NCBI GenBank assembly: GCA_016946835.1
Contig: JACVTC010000013.1
Span: 1,681,001-1,745,000, forward strand
From: Neocallimastix lanati (nom. inval.)
Taxonomy: Eukaryota; Neocallimastigomycota; Neocallimastigomycetes; Neocallimastigales; Neocallimastigaceae
Direction: 5' to 3'
DNA: 64,000 nt
Shown here: piece after piece, positions 26,081 through 39,310 of the stretch
How positions within the stretch are numbered: position 1 is the stretch's first letter
How the letters are laid out: every line of letters begins with the position of its first letter
The notes under the pieces: generated by a model
Databases searched by the model: none
Told to the model about the DNA's origin: nothing
Seen by the model: only the letters and a program-made list of their open reading frames with translations
Position numbers and translations under genes: made by a program

Positions 26081-27186
26081 TAAAAAAATTATAGTAATTA
26101 ATTATTTTAAAAATAGAATTTAAATTTATATTTATTTAAATATCTATAATTATATATGATAAAATATTGTTATTTATTTACGATTATCTAATTTATTCTT
26201 TTTTTTTTTTAATTAATTCTTATTTTAGAGTTGTAGAAAGTTATTAATTTTTTTAATTTAAATATTATTTAATAAAAAAAAATATTTTATTGCTTTTTCT
26301 TCTTAATTATTAAAATTATTCATAATTATAAAAAAATAAAACAATCACTATTAAATGAAACTTTTATATTATTATTTAAAAGTAAAAATTTTTACTGCTA
26401 ATTATAAAAAATTAAATATATAAGATAGAACCCTCAAAAGTTTAAAATGAAACACTTATTTATTATCAACAATAATAAGTATTGTAACGATATAATCATT
26501 AATAATATTAATATATATATTAATTAATTGCAAAAGCATTAATCAAAAATTATTTTCATATAAAACACAGTATGGTTTTTTTTAAGTATTCTTTATTTGT
26601 TAAAAAAATATCATTATAATAATATTTCTTTATATAAATAAATATATAATGTCTATTTAATAAAATGAGTAGAATAAAAATAAATAAAAATAAAGTAATG
26701 AATTAAATAAAAGGACAATATTTAAAATTCTAAAATTTTATTTTATTATTTTTTTATTATTATATTTAAATAATATTTATAAATATGTTTATCAATAGTA
26801 TATATAAATTATAATTTTTAATAAAAAAATTCATAAAGAATATTTATAATTACATATATATATAGTGATGATATAAATATTACATTTATAAAAATATAAT
26901 ACTATGTATCATACATGTAGAAATTAATAATATAAATATTATATATAATATTACCATTAACAATAAATTTTAATATTTTATTTATTTATATACTAATAAA
27001 TTAATTTTAAAAAATATATATATATAATATATAATATTTTTTTAATATCAATAGTCTTAATAGTCTTATTTAATATTAATATTACTGATAACACCATTCT
27101 TTTCCTTTAAAATAATCAAAAAAAAAATTTTTTTTTTAAAAAATATTCCTGATATACAGAATTAAATTCCATTTAAATTAAATTTA
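26081..27186. other. Gene-free AT-rich spacer
   Basis: I see no gene, RNA or strong repeat beyond homopolymers and TA runs. Confidence 0.5.
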
Positions 27187-27201
27187 TTTAATTTTTTTTT
27201 T

Positions 27202-27658
27202 GCCATGTTGGTCCAGTCGGTTAGGACGATACAGGTCACTGTAGAGGGCGGGGTTCGAATCCTCGGCATGGCACCAAATAATCGGATGAGGTTTCTATCC
27301 TGGGATATCATGAGACCACACGTGATGTCCATAAGGCTTTCCCTCAGATGATTATTTCACCCAACCCTGATACTACGCTTTGAATTGAAGCATAGACCTT
27401 GATGATTGTAAAATTTCCAATCGCCAATGATTACACCCACTAGGGAGGAGTTAATGGTTCCGTTCTGATGCTCGTGGTCATTAGAGATATATGTAGGAAC
27501 GTTAGGAATGCATCTCCGGGCAGTGTGTAACGACGATTGAGAGCGGCGAAGCTGATACAGTATGCCAATAACTCATCACCTTACAGTTAATTAATAACTG
27601 TATGGCCATATGGGAGATGGGTACCCATATGTGCAAGTCTATGTTTTTTTTTTTTTTT
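27202..27658 (+). mobile_element. tRNA-derived SINE
   Basis: The first 72 bases form a tRNA-like head. The acceptor stem GCCATGT pairs with GCATGGC (27266-27272), followed by A and CCA. The D-arm is GTCC...GGAC, with an A-box-like TGGTCCAGTCGGTTAGG. The T-arm is CGGGG-TTCGAAT-CCTCG, with box B GGTTCGAATCC. The anticodon arm can only pair as TACAG-GTCA-CTGTA with a four-base loop, so it is not a normal tRNA. A ~370-base GC-richer body without an open frame follows, ending in T(15). The insert is flanked by TTTAATTTTTTTTTT at 27187-27201 and 27656-27670, a low-complexity but equal-length target duplication. A second partial copy lies at 32366-32525. Confidence 0.85.
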
Positions 27659-27670
27659 AATTTTTTTTTT

Positions 27671-29055
27671 AATATAAAAAAATACCAAAAGATTAAAAAA
27701 AAATTTTAATTAATAATGAATAAATGAAAAATGAAGGATCAAAGTATTAAAAAAAAAGTAATAAATTAAATTTCCATATAAGGTAATAATTAATTTGAAA
27801 AAAGTTATTAAAAAAAAAAAAAAAAAAAAAGTTTTTTAATAATAATAATAGTAATTATTTATACTTTTTTTGTCAAAAACTTAAAAAATAAAAAAAATAT
27901 ATAAAAAAAGATAAAATTTTTTTTAAAATTTATAAAAAAAAAAAAAAAAAAAAAAGAATTATAAGATGTAAAAAATGAAAATTTAAATTATCTTACCTTA
28001 CTCTATATTATATATAAACTTTACATTTTTTTTTTAGATAAATTATAACCTATCACCTTTGTAATTTTATAATATAAAAATATAAATAATATAATAATTA
28101 AAATAACATGATAGTAATTATAAAAATAATTCAATATAAATTTAAATAGATAATAATAGATTATAATATATTTATTTATTTATACTTGATTATATAATCT
28201 ATTTATTAAAATTATTTATAACTATATATTCTATACCACAATAAAATATATATATATATATATATACGTTAGATAAGAAATATTAATAATATATATTAGG
28301 AAAGAATTATATAAATATATTATTAGAAATTATATAGTATATTATACATACATTACAGAAATTATATATTCATCGTTTTTTAAAATAATTATACTATTTC
28401 AAATAATAATATTACTCTATAACTAAATAAAACTATTATGATTCTATATGTTATCACATTTCTTATAAATACATATAATAAAAGATTATAATTATAATAA
28501 TTTTATTTACTAATATTTATATATTTTTATGAATATAATAAATTTTATAAATTTAATTTCAATGGAATACTTAAATACTAAATATTACAATATCCATAAA
28601 ACATCATACTTTAAAAAAACACACACACACACACACACAATTAGTGCAAATTTTATACTATTTAATTTTAATTCTATATTACTACATTTTTTATTTCTAC
28701 TTTTAAAAAATATAATATATACATAAATATATATAGAAAGAAAGAAAGAAAGAAAGAAAATATTAAATACATATTTACAAAATATAAAATATATTAATAA
28801 AAATTATAAATTTACAAAATAAAAAAGTACATTTAAAAATTTTCGATCATTTATAAATCGAATATATATATCAAATATATATATGAAAAAAAAAAATAGT
28901 GTTTTCATATTTCATTATTATCCATTGATAAAGTTTCCTCATATCAATCGTCCCCCAATGAATCTCATTGAGATATAACACTTCATATCAAATCCTTCAA
29001 ATGAATATAAATATAAAAATAATAATAATATATTTATACATTTTTCATTCATAAT
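27671..29055. other. Gene-free AT-rich spacer with microsatellites
   Basis: Contains long poly(A) runs, a TA run at 28246-28265, an AC run at 28618-28640 and a GAAA run at 28736-28758. A slightly GC-richer patch at 28920-28990 precedes the next gene's stop and has no open frame. Confidence 0.55.
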
Positions 29056-29448
29056 CTATATCTGAGCACCATCATGTTTAATAGTTTCAGATAAAATTCG
29101 ATGAGCCGATTGCTGTCTTGAAATAGACTTTGCATCAAAACAAACTTTAGCTCCTGGTCGAGAAATAACTCCATCCTTTAAAGTCCATCCAAGATTTTGA
29201 CTTGGAATAAATTCTTTAAATCCATTCGCTTTCAACCATTTATTACATTCCACAAATAAAGCATTGGCAAGATCTTGTGCACTTGGATTATTATTACCTT
29301 CACTTTTAATTTTATGAAGAACCATTTCAGCATTTGGAAATGGTGATTGTGGTTTAAAAGCCATATTTTTACATGACGGTTCTCTCTTGAGACGCATCAT
29401 AGTTGGAATAGCATGACGATATTGACGAGTAGCAGTAGCAGTAGACAT
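29056..29448 (-). CDS. Small basic protein of the five-copy family (copy 5)
   Basis: 130 codons, single exon, ATG at 29448, C-terminus KHDGAQI. It is the near-identical twin of the copy at 24078-24470, and keeps Asp in VCFDAKS where the twin has Phe. All family blocks are intact. It starts right after a T-rich tract (29451-29470, i.e. an A-rich leader on the sense strand). The 3' flank lacks the palindrome block. The identity confined to the coding sequence could come from recent gene conversion or from retroposition followed by flank turnover; no poly(A) or target duplication was found to decide. Function unknown. Confidence 0.8.
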   Translation of the reverse strand: MSTATATRQYRHAIPTMMRLKREPSCKNMAFKPQSPFPNAEMVLHKIKSEGNNNPSAQDLANALFVECNKWLKANGFKEFIPSQNLGWTLKDGVISRPGAKVCFDAKSISRQQSAHRILSETIKHDGAQI

Positions 29449-32360
29449 CTTTTTTTTTTTTTTTTTTTTGTTTTGATTTGTTTTTTTACTAAATTAATCA
29501 AAATAATAGCTTATAATAAATTACTGATTTATATTATAAAAAAAAATTTTAAAAGTATATATCTTATTGAATATAGTTTTGTTATAATTGATACAAATTT
29601 ATTTTTGTTATAATTTATTTTTTTAAAGAAAAAAATTAATGGTTTATATATGTTTTTTTTTAATATCAATAAAATAAATAATATATTGAAATATATTATA
29701 ATATATAATATAATTAAATTGATTTTTATCAAAAATGTTTAACAAAAAAATTTTTGTAATTAATTTAGATTATAATATATTAAGCAATTGATTAAAATAT
29801 ATTAAATTTACAATATTTATCAAAAAAAAAAAAAAAAAAATTAAAATTTATAATATTTAAATATTCAAATTTTTGATTATCAAAATTTTATTAATAATTA
29901 TCATGAATAATAAAATAAATCAAAAATAATAAAAAAAAATTATTTCATTAAAGTAATGAATATATATTTATTTATAACTAATTTTTATAAATAATATTTT
30001 AATACTATTCATATAAATTAATTTATGAAATATTCATTCATTTATTCATAATTAATATTATTTATTTGTGAAATAAAGAAATCCAGAAAAAAAAATAAAG
30101 TTATAAAATAATGAAATGAATACTCTTAAAAGGTATGAAAGAAAATATATTAAATTAAATATAAAAAAAATAAAAAATAAAAAATAAAAAAATAAAGGAA
30201 AGTTAAAAAAAATTTTAAAAGCATTCAATATAAGATTATATTTACCATTTATGTTATTATATTAATATGATTAAAAAATATTAACATTAATATGAATATA
30301 TAATTATTAATAAGATATTTTTATAATTGAAAAATTTCACCTTTCTAAATTTAATAATTGTAAAGTATAAAATTAATAATTAGATAATTGCTATTTTTAA
30401 ATTTTGGAGTTTATATTAAATAAGAAAATATATACTTATATTTTTATTTCTTTATATAATAGCTTATATATATATATAATAAAACCTATTAATATATTTG
30501 TAATAATAATAAATTTAAATATATTACATTTGATAGAAACAACAAAATTAAAAATTTAATTCAAAATAATTAATTACAACATAATTATTAAAATAAAATA
30601 AATATTATATATTTAATAATATAAAGTTATATATAAGTATTTATCAATTCTATATGTCTTATCGCTGAATGTAAGATATAATATATACTTGTATTTATAA
30701 CATAAATTTTAAATACAATAAAATTAATATATAATATTCAGAAGAATAATAATTTTATTATGAACAGGTTTATTATTTTTATATATATATAAAACAATAT
30801 AAAGGTTAAGTAAATAAAGTTATTGTTCAAACGTATGATAGTTTGTTGATGAAAAAAAAATATATTTAAAATTTTTAATTTAAAATTTCCTTTTATGGTA
30901 ATAATTAATATTTTTATTTAAAATTTTAAAAACTAATTTTTTTTAATATTATTAATTCTTAATAAAAAAAAATTAACCACCAACATATTAAGAAGATAGA
31001 ATGTTATTAAATATATTTATTCAATTTAATTATTAAATAAAAATTTATATAAATAAATCATTAAAAAACACATCTCAATCATATATATGAAATATATATG
31101 AAATAATTATCAATTGAGAAAAAATATTTAAAAAAAAAAAAAATTATTTTAAAATTATATTTTATTTATTAAAAATAAGATATTAAAACATTTTTTCTTA
31201 TTATATATTTTTATTTAAAGTTAATAAGTATATAATACATATATCAAAAATTGATAATTAACATATATAATATTTATAATTGTCTTTTCATTATTATATC
31301 AAAATTATTATTTCATAATTATCAATAAAAACATTAATAATAAAAATAAAATAATAAATTATTATTACTTTATATCATAAATTTTTAATGATATTATACT
31401 TTGTCAAATGGCATTCATTATTTAATTGATAAAAGTAGTAAAATATAGATATATATAATAATATTAGAAATAAAATGCATTAACAAATCTATTTATATAT
31501 AATAAATAACAGATTTATATAAATATTTAATTATATTTTCTTCACCTAAATATAAAAATTATAAATGATAAAAAACGTTATCAAAAAAAATTTATTGGTC
31601 AATTTTTTTTCTTATCATTAAAAATTTACAGAAATCTTTTTTTTTTTTTTTTTTTTGAAATTTAATATCTATATTATATTATATATGAATTAGAGTATAG
31701 AACTTCTTATTTACTTAAATCATTATTAAATAAATATAATAATTATTATTTATTATTTTTTCTTTTAATTATATAAATTTATATGTAATTTATTTCTCTT
31801 TATTCAAATAATCTAAATAATTCTATAAAATAAAGTTTAATTTATTTACTTTTTATAATACAAAACATAAAATAAAATCATTTGAGTATTTGAATATTTG
31901 AATAGCAATTTTAATTATTAGGTCTGAAACTGAGTATTTGAATTAATTGTGATTTTAATCATTTGAAATTGAAACTTAGTATTTGAATGAAAAGCAATTT
32001 TAATCATTTAGTTCTTTTTTAAAAAATATTAAATATACTTAACTTAACTATACAAAATTTATTAAGGTATTAAAATTTTCTTTGTTCATTACATTTAAAG
32101 AGTTATATATATTATCAATTCATACATTTATGTAATGAATATTCGTTATTAACTAATAATAATTTAGATAAATTTTTAATAGAAATAAGTAATAAGAGTT
32201 ATTTAAATTACTAATCAATTGGTAATAAATATTATATAATAAATTACTAATTAATTGGTAAAATTATTATATAATAAAATACTAATTAATTGGTAAAAAA
32301 TATTATATAATAAATTACTAATTAATTGATAATAAATATTAATAGAATTAAAACTAAAAA
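29449..32360. other. Gene-free AT-rich stretch with two small tandem arrays
   Basis: Mostly A+T. Three ~47-bp units (GAGTATTTGAAT... CAATTTTAAT) lie at 31880-32010. Four ~37-bp units (TTACTAATTAATTGGTAA then TATTATATAATAAA) lie at 32208-32345. No gene seen. Confidence 0.55.
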
Positions 32361-32365
32361 AAATA

Positions 32366-32525
32366 AGCCGTTTTTCGTGGTCAATGGAGACCTATGTAAG
32401 AAATGTATAGGAGAATTCAGCTCCGGAAAGACGTGTTAACAATGTATTGTGAGCGGCGACTCTATACTGTTTACTGGTAATTCCATATATCCTCACACAT
32501 CACACCGACAGTAATAACTGTTGGA
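32366..32525 (+). mobile_element. Partial copy of the tRNA-derived SINE body
   Basis: Collinear with about 27450-27602 of the SINE. Matches include CGTGGTCAATGGAGA versus CGTGGTCATTAGAGA, CTATGTAAGAAATGT versus ATATGTAGGAACGTT, CTCCGG, GTGAGCGGCGA versus TGAGAGCGGCGA, and AATAACTGT. The tRNA head and the 3' end are missing. Confidence 0.7.
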
Positions 32526-32659
32526 GTAGTAACTATATAAAAATATAATATTAATATAATTTTTATATAAAAATAAAGTTTTTTTGGAATTTTTATTATT
32601 TTTTTTTTCTTTATCTATTTTTATTTTTTTAATCAAATTAATAATAATATTATAAAATA

Positions 32660-32765
32660 CTAACAGTACTACTATTATTACTGCTATTACTACTATTACT
32701 ACTACTATTATTATTATTTATACTACTATTATTAATAATAACAACAATAATAATAATAATAATTA
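32660..32765. repeat. ACT/ATT microsatellite
   Basis: Imperfect ACTATT and ACT units passing into ATT and AAT runs. Confidence 0.8.
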
Positions 32766-33064
32766 ATTATAATATAAATATAAATGTGTATGAATGATTT
32801 TGAAGAAAACCTAAATTGTTAAGAGATAGATAAATGTGAATCTTTAGTTGGTACATATAATTCGTTTTGAATATGAATATATCAAAATTAATGATTTATA
32901 TCCTGATTCATAAATATATTTAACCAATTCTTGAAGTGATAAAATTGTTTAAGAAATTACAAAAAGGAATATTTAAATATTAATAATTTTAATTAATAAT
33001 TTTTTATATTATTAATTAAAATTATTTATTTAAAAACTATTTATTTTTTTTATATATTAGTTTA

Positions 33065-33100
<36 letters not shown>

Positions 33101-33102
<2 letters not shown>

Positions 33103-33286
33103 GAACTACTATAGATTTGATTTAAATGAAGATGATGATTACGGCCAATATGAAAAGGCAATTATGGGAAATAAAAATTTAGCAGTGGTTAAAAACAACC
33201 CTTATTAGTTGTTTTATGATGTTTGTCAACATGGAATAATTTATAAAATATTAACTAAATCAATTGGATTTATTTCTCTTGAATGA
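33101..33286 (+). pseudogene. Possible short gene remnant
   Basis: An ATG after a TA run opens 35 codons (MNYYRFDLNEDDDYGQYEKA...) to a TAG at 33206. The same frame continues 25 more codons (LFYDVCQHGIIYKILTKSIG...) to TGA at 33284. The mixed composition (DEDD, GQY, CQHG) looks more protein-like than random A+T, but there is no match I recognise and no splice site joining the two parts. Confidence 0.25.
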
Positions 33287-35063
33287 AAATAAATAAAAAA
33301 TAATATTAATGCTTACACAGATCAAGATAAAAAGTAATGCTTTCCAAAGTTAAAAGAACTTAAAAATTAATTATAAAAATTGTTTCATATTTATGATATT
33401 CCGTTTATTCTTTCAAGTTTTTCAATTAAAAGTTTGTATTAATGTAATATATTAAAATTTCAATTATAAAAACGATAGAATTTTATTGATATAGTTCAAG
33501 GCTTGAAGAAAATATTTTATTAAACTATTGAATAATTAATAAAATTTTTGTATTTAAACATTTTTATAATACGTAATACTTTTTTTCTTTTCGATTTAAA
33601 ATGAATATTTTGAGTTCTATATTTTAAAATTTTATTACAATTTTGCTTCATTAATAATTATAAAAATTATCTTAATTTTTAATACAAATATAAATAAATA
33701 TAAATCATTTTATATACATATATTTATGTATATACTTTATTATATTTCATTAAATTTTTTATAGTATGTGGAGTGGTATATAGAATATTAAAAATATATG
33801 AACTAATTTTCAAAAAAAAAAAAAAAATTTAAAATAATTGTCAAATTCATTTTTTTTTTTTTTTTTCATAAAATTTCCAAAAAAAAAAAAAAAAAAAAAA
33901 AAGTCATTTATATCAGACATATAATAATTCAAATTATTCATATGATTAATAGGATTTCAATACAAATATTTTTTATAATTTAGATTATAGTTATAAATCA
34001 TGAAAATGAAGACCTTTTATAATTGAAAAAAAAAAAGATAAGAATTCATGATAATCTTAAAATATCAATAGATTTCTTATCTCAATATTTTCTTTTTTTT
34101 TTTTTTTTTTTTTTTTTTTTCACAAATTTAGGAGTTCAATATAAATATATAAAAAATGTATACATTTGTTACTAATTTTATTTGTAAAAGTAAAATAAAG
34201 ATAACTATTGATAACTCTATTACAGGGTAAAAATCAAAATTTCTAATTATTCAAATATCAATAAATATAATAAATAATCATACATAGGGAATAAATTTAT
34301 TAATTATTATCAACAAAATTTTAAGAAAGTTTCATTAAAATTTTGTTAAAAAGAATAAAAAATAAAATAAAATAAAAGAAGAAATTTTTTCTAAAAAAGT
34401 ATTGAAATAAATGTTTTTTTTTCTTTAAATATTTAGTTTATTTCATAGAAAAAAAAAAATATATTTATATATGTATATAGGAAGCAAATTTAATTAAATA
34501 ATACTAGGTATAATAATAAACTAATTTTTAAAATATACATTTATAAAAACAACTATCATCATTTGTATTTAATTTTTTTTAATAGTATTACTTTTATTTA
34601 ATTTTTTTTTTTTTTTTTTTTTTTTGGTATAAAATTATTAAAACAAAAAAATTAAAATACAATATATTTAAATATTGAAATGGTGAACGTTTTGGGTTTA
34701 AATTATGTATTATAATATATTAAATATATATATATTATATATTTATGAAATATATATAATGTTAATTGATGTCTACATTAGGATATATAAAAAATGATGT
34801 GCAAAATAATTTTATATTATGATATATATTGTTTTAAGTGAATTTTTTTTTTTTATTATTACTTTTTTTTTTATACTAATTATAATGTAATTTATTGTAA
34901 TATTAACGAATATTTTGTTTAGTGATGAATAACATTATATATCAAAATTAAGTACTACTGTATATATAATTTTTTAATAGTTTTATTTTTTTTTTTTTTT
35001 TTGAATTGTTATAATGAAATAATAATATATCATATTACTATATTGTCATTATTGTCAAAATAA
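33287..35063. other. Gene-free AT-rich spacer
   Basis: Long poly(A)/(T) runs (33884-33902, 34092-34120, 34598-34625). No gene seen. Confidence 0.5.
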
Positions 35064-35839
35064 CTATTCTTCTCCATGTACTTCATTTTCTTCTGTTTCA
35101 TTCTTTTTATATAATTTTTTTTTTACAATTATAGAAATAATAAAAATAGATTTTTATTTAATTAAATATTATAATTATAATATATATTTATAATATATAA
35201 CACATTAGTAATTGAAATTCTCTCTTTAATTGGCATAAGCCTTTCTAATTATTTATAATAAAAAATATTATTTATATTTACTTGTTTATATTGCGCTAAC
35301 TCTGCTTCTAATTCTTCTACTTTCCTTCTTAATTCATCATTTTCTGCTTTTAAAGCTTCAATATCAATTTCTGATGGTCCTCCTAAAAACTGCTTTATAA
35401 AACTTTTTTTTATTATTATTATTTTTATTATAATTAATATTATTTATTAATTAGTTATTTCAATTATAAAAAAAAATAAATATTTATAAATTCTTTTCTC
35501 TAATAGTTAATATAATATTTTTTTATTCATAAAAAAAAAAAAAAAAAAAAATTAAATACTAACTCTAAAGGATTTTCTGGTTTTTCAGATTCTTCATATA
35601 AACCGACAAGAACTAATTTCAGTTAAATATTAAATAATGATTTATAATAAAATTAGCTTTTTAATTAATGGTATTAAATATATTTAAAAGAAAAATTATT
35701 ACACTATTTAAACGTTAAAAGATTTAAAAAAAAAAATTTTTTTTTTTTCATCCATTTAATGAATAATACCTTTCGTTAAAGCATCTATAATACCATTGTT
35801 TTCTAAATACTTTCTGAAAGCTTCTTTTGTTTGATCCAT
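35064..35839 (-). CDS. MYCBP: MYCBP (AMY-1) homologue, four exons
   Basis: Four exons on the minus strand: 35770-35839, 35564-35612, 35282-35402 and 35064-35102. Introns are 157, 161 and 179 bases, all GT-AG (donors GTATTA, GTTAGT, GTAAAT), in phases 1, 2 and 0. The product is 92 residues. It begins MDQTKEAFRKYLENNGIIDA, continues LTKVLVGLYEESEKPENPLD and FIKQFLGGPSEIDIEALKAE, then has a coiled coil (ENDELRRKVEELEAELAQYK) and an acidic tail ending EVHGEE. This follows animal MYCBP (about 103 residues) along its whole length: helical N-terminus, YEEPEKP-type motif, DFLK motif, C-terminal coiled coil ending AQY. In animals MYCBP binds c-Myc and AKAP/ciliary scaffolds; with no Myc in fungi, a flagellar or PKA-scaffold role in zoospores is the likelier inference. 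Each exon is below 60 codons, so simple open-frame searches miss it. Confidence 0.9.
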
Positions 35840-36936
35840 TTTTATTACTTTATTTTTTTATATTTATTTTTTTTATAATAAATTTAAATGATTTAATAAT
35901 TACTTCTATTCCTTTATTAATATATATAATTTTCTTATTAAAATACAATTTCTATTAAAAAAAAATTTATAAATTTTTAATAATAAAAAATCTTAAAAAA
36001 AAAAAAAAAAATAAAATTAATTTAAGAAAAAATAAATTTAACAAAATAAACAATTTTTATTTATTTAATATATATAATATAAAAGAAATAAAAATTATAA
36101 ATTTTTTTCATTTCGAAAACTATAAAAAATAAAGTTTAACTATTTTAAAAATTTTGAAATTGTTTTTTTTTTATAAAATATAAAATATATATATTTATAT
36201 TTATATTTTATAATTTATTATTATTATAGATAATATAATACTATTTAATTATATAACTAAATAATAAATTTATTGCTTTATTTTTCTATGGTAAACTCTA
36301 TTAATCATAAAGAATTATATGATTTATATTATATAATAAATAAATAATTTTTTTTTTAAAAAAAAAAAAATAATTATATTATTAATATATATATATTTAA
36401 TTTTTTATAATCAACTTTACTTTAACTAATTAATAGTAAATTAAATGAAATAAAAAAAAAAAAAAGAAGATTAAGAAAAACAAAAAAAAAAAAAAAAAAA
36501 AAAAAATTAAAATTAAACTAATTAATTATTATATTGATATCGGAGTTTTAAAAAAAAAATATATATATATATTTATATATATAAATTATATTGTAATATA
36601 TTAAATATAAAAAATATTTAATTTTTTTTTTTTTTTTTATTTTTATTTTTAGTGTAGTATTTGATGATATATTTAATAAATGTACAAATAAATAAATAAT
36701 CTATAATTTCAGTAAAAATTTTTGTAACCATTATTCAATAATTTTGATTTGTTTTATTCCTATTAGAATTAATAATAGTAATATTTAATATTTATTATTA
36801 TTTGATATTCATATATTTTATTATTAATAGTATTAATCATAATAACTATAGTATTATGTTTTTAAGATTGGTTACACAATTTTTATACATCGAAACTTAA
36901 TATAACAAAACAAAATAAAAAATAAAAAATATAAAT

Positions 36937-36973
<37 letters not shown>

Positions 36974-36990
36974 AAAAAAAGTAAATGTTG
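35840..36990. other. Gene-free AT-rich spacer upstream of MYCBP
   Basis: Homopolymer-rich; AAAAAT array at 36905-36980. No gene seen. Confidence 0.5.
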
Positions 36991-37079
36991 ATATTTAAAT
37001 GATGGTGCCCATTATTATACCCTTTTGAACCTTGATATTGAAAAAAATTGATTTTAAATAAAAGAAATGAAATTTATTT

Positions 37080-38120
37080 TAGAAAAAATAAAGTATCAGA
37101 TGATTATTTAAACAGAAAACTAAAACAAAATATTGTTTAAAAGTAATGATTATTATTTCGATTCAGAATTTAAAGAATATATTTCCTTAATATTCATGGC
37201 ATCTTCTTTTATTTTTTAATAATATAATATTAAACAATAGAATTATTAAAAAAAAAATAAACAAGCAAAAAAACTCCTTCATATTATTTAAAGCATCGTG
37301 ACGAGAATAGAAGATAAAAAGATGATGATATATATATATATTACATGGGTTATTTAATTTGAATAGAAAATATATTTAAGAATTCCTTAAAAAACAATAT
37401 TTTAAACTTTGAAAAAAAAAAATTATATTGAAGTTGCTACTATCATAGATACCTTAAATAAAACGAGTAATATAGAAAAGATTGATTTTATTAGTATCTC
37501 TTTTTTATTTTTTTTTTTATAAGTTTAATAAAACTAAGATTTGTAGATTTAATATAATATAAATTAATTATAACAAATCAATATACTACTTTAATAAAAT
37601 TATTATGTGTATATAGAATATTTATTATGAGTAAAAATTGTCATTTATTTGAAAATTCAAAATTTCATAGTATGAGTTTATGAACGTAGCTATTTCAAAT
37701 CATTTTTATATTTTTGAAGTTTTATTTCAACCTACTCTTTGAGTTACTGAAAGTAAATAGTTTAAGTAAAGAATATATAATCTATTTAAATATTTTAAAA
37801 ATATTATACTTTAATAAATATTATAAAAAATTGAATAATTATTTATATGATGATATGATGATATTTTAAATACAAATTTTAAAGAAGTGATAAATTTAAA
37901 AGAATATGTTCGTAATGAAAAAAAAAAAAAATTGCGCATTAACAAATAATATTTTAAATATTGTTAATGAAAAATTAAAAAGAAATAAATCATTCATCAT
38001 TAGATTTATATAGCTTAAAACCTTAGGGTAACCGGAAATTGTGAAATAATATTCAACAACTCCTCTGACATATACTTTTTTGTTTGTTTGTTTGTTTGTT
38101 TGTTTGTTCAATTGCATAAG
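37080..38120 (+). pseudogene. Scattered decayed coding remnants
   Basis: The plus strand has short protein-like stretches in shifting frames: IEVATIIDTLNKTSNIEKID near 37420-37480, and KEVINLKEYVRNE then LTNNILNIVNEKL and KRNKSFIIRFI near 37880-38010. Stops and frameshifts separate them. The spacing and composition suggest a dead gene, but I cannot name it. A TTTG array (38078-38108) follows. Confidence 0.3.
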
Positions 38121-38515
38121 TAAAAAATAAGTTATATGAAATAATAGATAAAGTTAAAACTGAAAATGTAGAAATTTTGTTATCTCTTTCTATATAAATA
38201 TGATTAAATAATGAAATCAATTATTTATTTTAAATTTTATTGAAAAAAAAAATTTATCATAACCAACTATCTATTATCATTAACAATATCTATAATTTAT
38301 TCAAAAGAATAGATGATAGTGAAATATCTTATTAAATTAGTGTAGAAATAATTAATACTTATATTGTATATTATTCATTATGTTATTATAAAATAAATTT
38401 ATATTTTTTTTATAATTGAAGATATTATAAATAATAAATATGAAGGTAGCTGAAATCATTTAAATATAGAAAAGTTTTTCATAATAAAATCTTTTCTTCG
38501 TTTCAAAATATAATC

Positions 38516-38516
<1 letters not shown>

Positions 38517-38550
<34 letters not shown>

Positions 38551-39310
38551 AAGATGTTGATAGATAAATTATTTTGTATTCCATACAGTTATGATAAAAG
38601 ATTTCTTCGTTTTTATGCTTTTAGAAATCGTTTACAAGATTTGAAATTAAAAATAAAAATAAAAGTTAATAAAAAAAAAAAAAATAAAATAAATAAAAAA
38701 ACTCAATAATACTATGTATTTCGGCAAGTTGTACTATGTGGAAATTTTTCCCTTCCTAACAAATAAAAAAAAAATAATAAAACCTAGAAGTAACATCTTT
38801 AAAATAGATAATGTGGTGTCCACTAAACTCTCCCCGGATTCATCATTTATTGAACTACTAGGGCAAGATTCACCCTTCGTAGAAATAGATGAAGATCCTG
38901 TATTATCATTATACCTTATCAGTACAACGTCGACGCTCTTGGTTATGTTTGGTATTTTGGAATACCTATCAAATAATAGTTCAAACAAACTACTTAATGA
39001 TAGGTATTGCCCTTGTTAAGAATTCCGCCAAGCCCACAATTTTTGGAACAGGTGACTCAGATGAACCTTTGAAAAGTAGTTCATTTAATTGTCTCTGTTC
39101 CCCACTATCGAAATGTAGTTCATTTAAAACTAAAGTCCCACCAAGAAGGAACAAGTATATATAATGATTGATATAATCTTCAAAATTAGAAATAGAGTCA
39201 TAGGAAGAAAGAGGAAGAATAATGTCTAATATAGTCGCTGTTTTCTGAATTTGTTTTACCATTTTTAGAGAAGGAACCGATACACCACAATAGACCAATA
39301 TTAATGTTTG

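Noticed and set aside
27202-27276. Functional tRNA gene
   Set aside because: The anticodon arm cannot form a 5-bp stem with a 7-base loop, and the sequence continues into a repeated SINE body.
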